DNA from: Eisenbergiella porci
GTDB taxonomy: Bacteria > Bacillota > Clostridia > Lachnospirales > Lachnospiraceae
DNA: 64,000 nucleotides
Direction of reading: 5' to 3'
Assembly: GCF_009696275.1 (NCBI RefSeq)
Contig: NZ_VUMI01000032.1
Location: 1-64,000, forward strand
The notes beneath the pieces are model-generated. The model worked only from the letters and a program-made list of their open reading frames with translations. It did no database searches and was not told where the DNA came from. Positions 59,165 through 64,000 of the stretch are shown here, one piece after another; position 1 is the stretch's first letter, and the number at the start of each line of letters is the position of its first letter. The position numbers were made by a program, and so were the translations under genes.

Positions 59165-59509
59165 GGGGTAGTCAAGGTTTCGACAGGGGTCTTGCAGCTG
59201 GAGAAGCTATCCGCAGGAATGCGTTAAATCCAAACCTAAATACAAACGCTGAAGACAATACTTTAGCTTACGCAGCAGCTTAATGCTGTGTTGTCTGACT
59301 TAGAGCACCTACACTTTAAGACTCAGGCATCGACTTTGTAGGAAACGGCACGGGCAAAGCTTTGAGCCTGTGGACGTATTATGAAGCTACTGAAGTTAAC
59401 CGGATGTCAATTTCCGGTTAATGGAGGGAATGTCTAAGAATTGACTATGATAGTAGAAGGACAGGGAATGGGCTTTTGGACACGGGTTCGACTCCCGTCT
59501 ACTCCATCG
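59165..59509 (+). ncRNA. ssrA: Transfer-messenger RNA
   Basis: Acceptor stem GGGGTAG (59165-59171) pairs with CTACTCC (59499-59505, one G-U); discriminator A at 59506, and CCA is apparently not genome-encoded. The T-arm GGGTTCGACTCCC is at 59484-59496, and the 5' GGTTTCGACAGGGG block is typical. The tag reading frame ends in NTNAEDNTLAYAAA followed by TAA and a stem-loop; the exact resume codon was not fixed. The 3' end is the attachment site of the adjacent mobile element. Confidence 0.95.
59481..59506 (+). other. Candidate att site in the ssrA 3' end
   Basis: The T-arm and acceptor end of ssrA, about 60 bases from an integrase gene that points towards it, is the classic target of tyrosine recombinases. 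The partner repeat must lie beyond the right edge of the window, so the crossover bases cannot be defined. Confidence 0.6.
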
Positions 59510-59510
59510 G

Positions 59511-59539
59511 AAAAGTACCGTATTTACGGTGCTTTTTTT
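59511..59539 (+). terminator. Terminator of ssrA
   Basis: AAAAGTACCGT / ACGGTGCTTTT (one T-G pair, loop ATTT) with a T-run. Its A-rich left arm also suits the convergent integrase transcript. Confidence 0.8.
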
Positions 59540-59566
59540 ATTTCGTGTTGCATTTCGTGTTGTATT

Positions 59567-60793
59567 TTAGGATATATCTTGAGCAAACTTCTGGTATTTA
59601 TCGCGTATGGATGGCGTATCTTTTAAACCCATAGCCTTTAGCCATTCCGTGTAACCGGGTAAGGATTCTGAAACATTTTCATTCATGCTAATTTGTCTTT
59701 CAAAATAATCATCAATAATATTGTCCACACGCTGTCTTTCCTCAGAAAAGGTTTGCATGTATGTTTTCTTCATAACAGCATCTGTTTTCCAACCTCCCCG
59801 TTCCTGCGCATATTTATCCGGTATTTTTAGCATGGCCATGACAGATGCGTTTACGTGACGTAAATCATGAAAGGAAATATGCGGAAGATTATTTTTCTTA
59901 AGTAATCGGCTGAACTTATTGGAAACAGCTTTTCCGCTCATCGTGACAAGCTGGTCAGTCTGCACGTTGTCTATAAGCAGCTTTATATACGATGGAATAC
60001 GATGGCGGCGGGTCCGAGTATATTCTTTAGCCTGTTTTTTCGAAATGTCCTTTCCACCCACATGTACTACCACTTCAACTATAGTAATATAGTCACCCTG
60101 GATGGACTTTGACTTTGTAAGTCCCTTTATTTCTGATATGGTAAAACTTAGCCACATAGCCAGCAAAACAGGCAGTTCAATTTCTGTACCATGCACCACA
60201 TTAAAAATAACTTCAGGAGGAATCAGCTCTTTAATATGATTTACTTTTGCAGGCAATTTTACATCAGTACTAAGTTTAGGATGATATAGGCCTAAAACTG
60301 CTGTAAGCAGGCCATATTCGTTCGAAACAGTTTTTGGTGATATTGGCTGCCCCTTGCTTCTTTTGCTCGTAGATGGGCGTTTAGACTCCTTATTAACGGC
60401 TTCCTTCAGCTTTTCATTGGTTATATCCCGGATCCGCAGATCCATTAAATCTTGAAATCCATTATCACGAATAATTTCGTAGCCTTTTATTGTGGTTGGA
60501 GATAAAACAGCGTCAGAGTCTGATATATATTTATTGATAGCATCACGAAGCGTCATTTTGGTGTACTGGTGACTTTTTTTAGACTCCAAAAAGTCAAGAG
60601 CCGCCTTTTCTGCATCCAGTTTACCAAAACGAGACGGATCGTCAGAAGTAAAGGACTCATAAATTCTCTTCTGCTTTTGCTTTCCGGTTTTCGGGTCGAT
60701 GATAGGATTGCCGTTTGCATCGAAGAGCATTTCTGTGTGACTGTAGGCCTGACAGCGCCAGGAACCGGATGGTAATTTTTTTGCTGTTGGCAT
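59567..60793 (-). CDS. Tyrosine recombinase/integrase
   Basis: Site-specific integrase of the element inserted in ssrA, 408 aa. N-terminal AP2-like/SAM-like DNA-binding parts (SGSWRCQAYSHTEMLFD, then LRDAINKYISDSDAVLSPTTIKGYEI), and a C-terminal catalytic domain with FHDLRHVNASVMAML (HxxR), ERGGWKTD and a nucleophile Tyr in KKTYMQTF. The usual first Arg (GLRxSE) position reads LSFTISEIKGL, so that Arg appears to be Thr. ATG chosen by AGGAGG TATACCT; the longer frame to 60829 has no site. Convergent with ssrA. Confidence 0.92.
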   Translation of the reverse strand: MPTAKKLPSGSWRCQAYSHTEMLFDANGNPIIDPKTGKQKQKRIYESFTSDDPSRFGKLDAEKAALDFLESKKSHQYTKMTLRDAINKYISDSDAVLSPTTIKGYEIIRDNGFQDLMDLRIRDITNEKLKEAVNKESKRPSTSKRSKGQPISPKTVSNEYGLLTAVLGLYHPKLSTDVKLPAKVNHIKELIPPEVIFNVVHGTEIELPVLLAMWLSFTISEIKGLTKSKSIQGDYITIVEVVVHVGGKDISKKQAKEYTRTRRHRIPSYIKLLIDNVQTDQLVTMSGKAVSNKFSRLLKKNNLPHISFHDLRHVNASVMAMLKIPDKYAQERGGWKTDAVMKKTYMQTFSEERQRVDNIIDDYFERQISMNENVSESLPGYTEWLKAMGLKDTPSIRDKYQKFAQDIS

Positions 60794-60916
60794 AGGTATA
60801 CCTCCTAAAATTTTGTATAAAAATAACACCTGTACAGGTGCCGTAGGTTTGTGGTAAAATAATCTTGTTGAGGGATGCTTTACCGGCCTTCGGGCCTGTA
60901 CAGTATTCAGTTAATT

Positions 60917-60952
60917 CCGCTCTGGCGTTGGCGCGCTGGGGCGGTTTTTTTT
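60917..60952 (+). terminator. Orphan plus-strand terminator
   Basis: CCGCTCTGGCG pairs with the mirror half CGCTGGGGCGG (11 bp with three G-U pairs) followed by eight T (60945-60952). There is no plus-strand gene upstream: both flanking genes are on the minus strand. It may end a small RNA of about 60-100 nt starting near 60855, where TAAAAT could be a -10 and a GGCC-TTC-GGGCC hairpin lies at about 60889-60900. Confidence 0.6.
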
Positions 60953-60954
60953 AT

Positions 60955-62328
60955 TTATGGGAATTCAACATATTTTATATTAATTCCAGGTATCGTATAT
61001 TTATCAACTGTTTTAGGTATTATTTTAGATGTGTCCTGAACCTTTATGGTTGTCAGACCATCACCGTATCCATATATTATTACAGTGTCACCTTTTACAA
61101 GTTTTGGTTCTTTATTTTCACGATCATCGTATACAGCCAGTTTATTATTAGACCCACTCATGACAGCTTCGTAGTGTCCTGGGAGGATTATTCCATCTGG
61201 TTCTACGTCAGTTATTTTTACCTTGATTTTTATAGCTGTGTTTTTATACGTATCCGGATAACGAGTTAAATCTTCATAAGTAGGAGACACAGCAGTTTCT
61301 TTAAAGGATGCTTTATATTCTTCGGCCTCAACTTCTTTTTGAGCATTATATGCAGTCAAGCCTTTATTGTATATGGATATAGCTTCACTTCCACTTTCTT
61401 CGATATGAGCATCAATAATTTCTATATAGCTTCCCTCTTTTCCTGATATTATTCCAGAGACAACAATATAATCGCCATATTCAAAATTTCTATAGTTATC
61501 AGGATAAACTTTGAAATATCCACCTTCATAGGAGGATTCGATATAATCATCTTCACAGTTTCCAACCTCAAAAGAGGTTCGTATATGCTTTCCGACGTAT
61601 TTACTCCAGTTTTCCTTCAGGTCAGAATCGAATACATCTACATAAATAATGGCATCATTTTTAATTTCCTCAGTCACTGGGATTTCAGACATTTGTTGTT
61701 TAGACTGTGATTCTTCTTCTGTGCCGTCAATTAAACTTTCAGGCTCCTGTACATGTGATTCGGATTCTGTTTCAGTCACAGATACTTCAGATTCGATATT
61801 ATTAATGTTTGCAGTATTTTGTGTATCTCGAGATGGTGTTGTAGCAACAGCAGCGAAAAAAAAGAGGATAGGAAGCAAAACTCTCAAAAATATTGGAAAC
61901 ACTTCGGGCAGTTTATTGGACAATGGAGAAACAAACACACCACACAATGAAAGAAGAGCGAAAGTAAAGAATCCACTGATTCCATAAGAGAAAAACAGCG
62001 TAAGCGCAAGAAAAAATATAAATGCTGCAAAAATCCACCTTACAGTATTTAAAATGCGTTTTTGGCGAGCCAATGATGGGGTGATTCTATTACTAAAGGT
62101 AACCTCTTTATTTTTTTTCTCGGACTTTTTTATTATTTCTCTGCATTCATCGCAGTAATAGTGATTCCCTTCTGTCAATGTTTTTCCACATCTCGCACAA
62201 GTGTCAGAATTTTCTTGCATACCAGACTCATATTTAGTAAATTCAGATTTGGGACATCCGCAGTTTGGACAAAAATCAGCTTTGTCACTAATCTCTCTTC
62301 CGCATTCTGGACATTTAATAAGTGCCAT
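60955..62328 (-). CDS. Zinc-ribbon membrane protein with paired OB-like domains
   Basis: 457 aa. Two N-terminal zinc ribbons (KCPECGREISDKADFCPNCGCP and CARCGKTLTEGNHYYCDEC), two to three TM segments (about residues 95-170), a Ser/Glu-rich linker and a C-terminal extracytoplasmic part with two similar beta-rich units (DLKENWSKYVGKHIRTSFEVGN... and DLTRYPDTYKNTAIKIKVKITD...), each resembling the nucleic-acid-binding OB/tRNA-anticodon-like folds of such proteins. Function unknown; common in mobile elements and host genomes of Firmicutes. ATG position has no strong Shine-Dalgarno (AAGGGGGATAAATAA upstream is acceptable). Confidence 0.75.
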   Translation of the reverse strand: MALIKCPECGREISDKADFCPNCGCPKSEFTKYESGMQENSDTCARCGKTLTEGNHYYCDECREIIKKSEKKNKEVTFSNRITPSLARQKRILNTVRWIFAAFIFFLALTLFFSYGISGFFTFALLSLCGVFVSPLSNKLPEVFPIFLRVLLPILFFFAAVATTPSRDTQNTANINNIESEVSVTETESESHVQEPESLIDGTEEESQSKQQMSEIPVTEEIKNDAIIYVDVFDSDLKENWSKYVGKHIRTSFEVGNCEDDYIESSYEGGYFKVYPDNYRNFEYGDYIVVSGIISGKEGSYIEIIDAHIEESGSEAISIYNKGLTAYNAQKEVEAEEYKASFKETAVSPTYEDLTRYPDTYKNTAIKIKVKITDVEPDGIILPGHYEAVMSGSNNKLAVYDDRENKEPKLVKGDTVIIYGYGDGLTTIKVQDTSKIIPKTVDKYTIPGINIKYVEFP

Positions 62329-62355
62329 TTATTTATCCCCCTTATATTAATGGAT

Positions 62356-63087
62356 TTATAATATCCCCTGCTTTTTATTCATATTATATATCCACTTATT
62401 TAACATTTGCATGTCAGCGTTGTTACTATCATACATATTTCCTCTGATTTCAGCAATTCTCTTGCATTTCTCGCAAATACGCCATTCAGAATTGACAAAT
62501 TCTTTTCCACAGTATCTACATTCCTTACGACAGTAGACAAATTTTTTATAATCATCATCATAGAAATGATAATACATGGCACGATCCAACGAAGTCATAC
62601 GGTTATGTCTGGACACGATGTATCTTCGCCATCGTCTGTAATCATCAAAAGCGTACTGAGCAGCTTCGCAGCTTATTTCAAAGATTCTTGCGACATCTGC
62701 CTCATTTTTACAATGCGCATAGTGTATAGCCATTCGAGGAGCTAGAAGATTACTTGCGAAGAAATTTGCCTCAACTTCTGTCTTTGGTGTTTCAGCCAGA
62801 TGCCCCAACACTATATGACCAAGTTCATGTGCGAGCGAAAAATATACGCGCCTTCTGGAAGCCTCGGTATTGTAGGCAACAGTTTTTGTTGCCATATCTC
62901 TGAAAGCATCATCAGAACAGGCGATACATATATCATACAATTCAGGTGATTTAGCTTTCAGTTCTTGATAGGTAAATACTCTATATCCGTACTGGTTTAT
63001 TAATTCCGTGCAATCGATAGGAAATGAATTAACTTCACATTTTTCGAAAACAGAAAGTATTTTGCTTAAAATAAAACTGTAATTCAA
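62356..63087 (-). CDS. ImmA/IrrE-family metallopeptidase
   Basis: Zinc peptidase of the ImmA type, 243 aa: SLAHELGHIVLGHL with HExxH at residues 87-91. ImmA proteases cleave the cognate XRE repressor of a mobile element and start its excision. C-terminal part carries a zinc-ribbon-like Cys pair set (CRKECRYCGKEF, CEKCKRI). It lies 15 bases after the XRE gene in the same operon, the ImmR-ImmA order of ICEBs1. The ribosome-binding site is weak (AAAAGGACTGATTATAGTTG). Confidence 0.9.
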   Translation of the reverse strand: MNYSFILSKILSVFEKCEVNSFPIDCTELINQYGYRVFTYQELKAKSPELYDICIACSDDAFRDMATKTVAYNTEASRRRVYFSLAHELGHIVLGHLAETPKTEVEANFFASNLLAPRMAIHYAHCKNEADVARIFEISCEAAQYAFDDYRRWRRYIVSRHNRMTSLDRAMYYHFYDDDYKKFVYCRKECRYCGKEFVNSEWRICEKCKRIAEIRGNMYDSNNADMQMLNKWIYNMNKKQGIL

Positions 63088-63102
63088 CTATAATCAGTCC
63101 TT

Positions 63103-63429
63103 TTATTGGATTTCAGATAATAGTTTGATTAGTCTCATTTTTTGCTCTGTAGTCATCTTCTTACCTTTACGAGCAATAAGTCTTTCTACATCCTCATAGG
63201 TAGGCTCATATTGAACATCCCTTGCTCCATCAGCCATTTGTTCTAACTGCTCAACGGTGATACCAAGGTTTCTGCAAATTATAATTATGTTATCAACACT
63301 TGCTTTACCCACACCATTTTTGATTATGCCATAAAGAGTGGTGTAAGGAATGCCACATTTTGCAGCAAATGATTTAAGATTATACCCCTGCTCTTTAATT
63401 AAATTATCTAATATTCTGGCTTTTTCCAT
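63103..63429 (-). CDS. XRE-family repressor (ImmR-like)
   Basis: 108 aa from the chosen ATG (GGGGTAAGTCAT upstream). HTH: LIKEQGYNLKSFAAKCGIPYTTLYGIIKNGVGKASVDNIIIICRNLGI, then an acidic-basic tail (EDVERLIARKGKKMTTEQKMRLIKLLSEIQ). Probable repressor of the element's divergent promoter at 63538, and target of the ImmA-like peptidase. Confidence 0.88.
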   Translation of the reverse strand: MEKARILDNLIKEQGYNLKSFAAKCGIPYTTLYGIIKNGVGKASVDNIIIICRNLGITVEQLEQMADGARDVQYEPTYEDVERLIARKGKKMTTEQKMRLIKLLSEIQ

Positions 63430-63489
63430 ATGACTTACCCCATTCATTTGATAATTACATTCTATATCATTTGCCGAATTTTGTAAACA

Positions 63490-63600
63490 GAAAATATTCT
63501 GAAAATCGAATAAATTCGGAATTCAATATTTATTGTGTTGACAAAATACTGAATAGGGAATATAATTCACTTATCCGATTCGGAATTACGAATTGAAAGG
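63490..63600 (+). promoter_or_regulatory. Divergent control region of the element
   Basis: Perfect promoter TTGACA (63538-63543), 17 bp, TATAAT (63561-63566) for the rightward genes. TTCGGAATT occurs on both sides of it (about 63516 and 63584), and AATATTTTGTAAACAG..AAAATATTCTG forms a partial dyad upstream. These repeated sites are likely operators for the XRE repressor. Confidence 0.7.
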
Positions 63601-63611
63601 AGGTTGGATAA

Positions 63612-63854
63612 GTGCTTGTATATCATAATTTTTTAAATGCCATGAAGAGTGAACGGGTAACATTTGCCCAAATTGGAGCATTGCTTGGATGTCGGTATCA
63701 AACCGTGAGCGATATTGTCAACGGGGAGACAAAAAGTGGATTTTTATATGATGACGCTATATTAATCCAAAGAGTCCTTTTCCCTAAATACAATCACGAG
63801 TATCTGTTTTCACGTATTAACACAGAGACTTCCGAACTAAAATCTGATACTTAG
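63612..63854 (+). CDS. Small helix-turn-helix protein (Cro-like)
   Basis: 80 aa, GTG start with AAAGGAGG 8 nt upstream. HTH-like core FAQIGALLGCRYQTVSDIVNGETKSGFLYDDAILIQRVLF. First gene of the rightward transcript of the element, divergent from the ImmR-like gene; in such modules the first rightward gene is often an excisionase or Cro-like regulator. Confidence 0.7.
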   Translation: MLVYHNFLNAMKSERVTFAQIGALLGCRYQTVSDIVNGETKSGFLYDDAILIQRVLFPKYNHEYLFSRINTETSELKSDT

Positions 63855-63927
63855 ATTTTAGAACAAATGTTCGAACAAATCAATAGTAAATTATTGTAAT
63901 CAGGAGAAGACGGGAGGAAATGCGATC

Positions 63928-64000
63928 ATGTGGGAACCAAACAAAGGAAAACCGCATATCGTTATGGTTCAGATAACGATAGCGGTTTTGATAGTAGGAC
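63928..64000 (+). CDS. Small membrane protein, cut by window edge
   Basis: ATG at 63928 after CGGGAGGAAATGCGATC; the frame stays open to the edge (24 codons). The start is MWEPNKGKPH, then a hydrophobic stretch IVMVQITIAVLIVG that looks like a TM helix. Continuation and identity unknown. Confidence 0.45.
   Translation, partial: MWEPNKGKPHIVMVQITIAVLIVG

Overview
This window looks like a chromosome segment of a gut-type anaerobic Firmicute of the Lachnospiraceae (Blautia or a close relative). The grounds are strong AGGAGG ribosome-binding sites, TTGACA/TATAAT promoters, a glycyl-radical microcompartment locus, oxygen-sensitive Fe-S enzymes, a TPP riboswitch in front of a short ThiC, and an ssrA-integrated mobile element. 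The assignment is by gene content and style, not by database search.

Layout. (1) 1-1964: right part of a DDE-transposase insertion sequence and a frameshifted gene remnant. (2) 2165-16841: a B12-independent bacterial microcompartment (BMC) locus for L-rhamnose/L-fucose: glycyl radical diol dehydratase and activase, PduU/EutS shell protein, EutP-like GTPase, class II aldolase, HbpS-like protein, PduP, Zn-dehydrogenase, three BMC-H proteins plus a fourth with an N-terminal extension, PduL, EutN vertex protein, PduS-like flavo-Fe-S protein, PduT-like shell protein, and DeoR and AraC regulators. (3) 16945-19775: AT-rich accessory island (ATPase, XRE regulator, lipoprotein). (4) 19793-22641: rhaB and rhaA, which feed the BMC aldolase. 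(5) 22765-29838: TPP riboswitch, thiC-thiM-thiE/HAD fusion-thiD, a giant perfect inverted repeat, a MATE exporter and thiN. (6) 30205-34337: ECF sigma factor operon with an ABC transporter. (7) 34463-42249: YitT protein, MerR regulator, a heterodimeric ABC exporter preceded by a short unlisted ORF plus terminator, and a CDF metal transporter. (8) 42539-49412: gpmI, a GntR/ABC module, eno. (9) 49881-55895: opp oligopeptide operon whose binding protein looks circularly permuted. (10) 56138-59540: secG-rnr-smpB-ssrA. (11) 59567-64000: left end of an element integrated at the ssrA 3' end (integrase, zinc-ribbon membrane protein, ImmA-type peptidase, XRE repressor, divergent small HTH gene, start of another gene).

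How the genes work together. RhaA and RhaB turn L-rhamnose into rhamnulose-1-phosphate. The BMC aldolase cleaves it to DHAP and lactaldehyde. Lactaldehyde must be reduced to 1,2-propanediol, and no recognisable FucO lies here, so the encapsulated Zn-dehydrogenase or an enzyme elsewhere does it. The glycyl radical enzyme dehydrates propanediol to propionaldehyde inside the shell, and PduP and PduL convert it to propionyl-phosphate. No propionate kinase is present. The thiamin genes make TMP from HMP and salvaged thiazole; the HAD domain fused to ThiE plus ThiN could then reach TPP by way of free thiamin.

The most unusual items are the apparently permuted OppA, the bmrB-like leader ORF/terminator ahead of the ABC exporter, the 65-bp perfect inverted repeat, the dual-start shell gene, and several families of intergenic palindromes.
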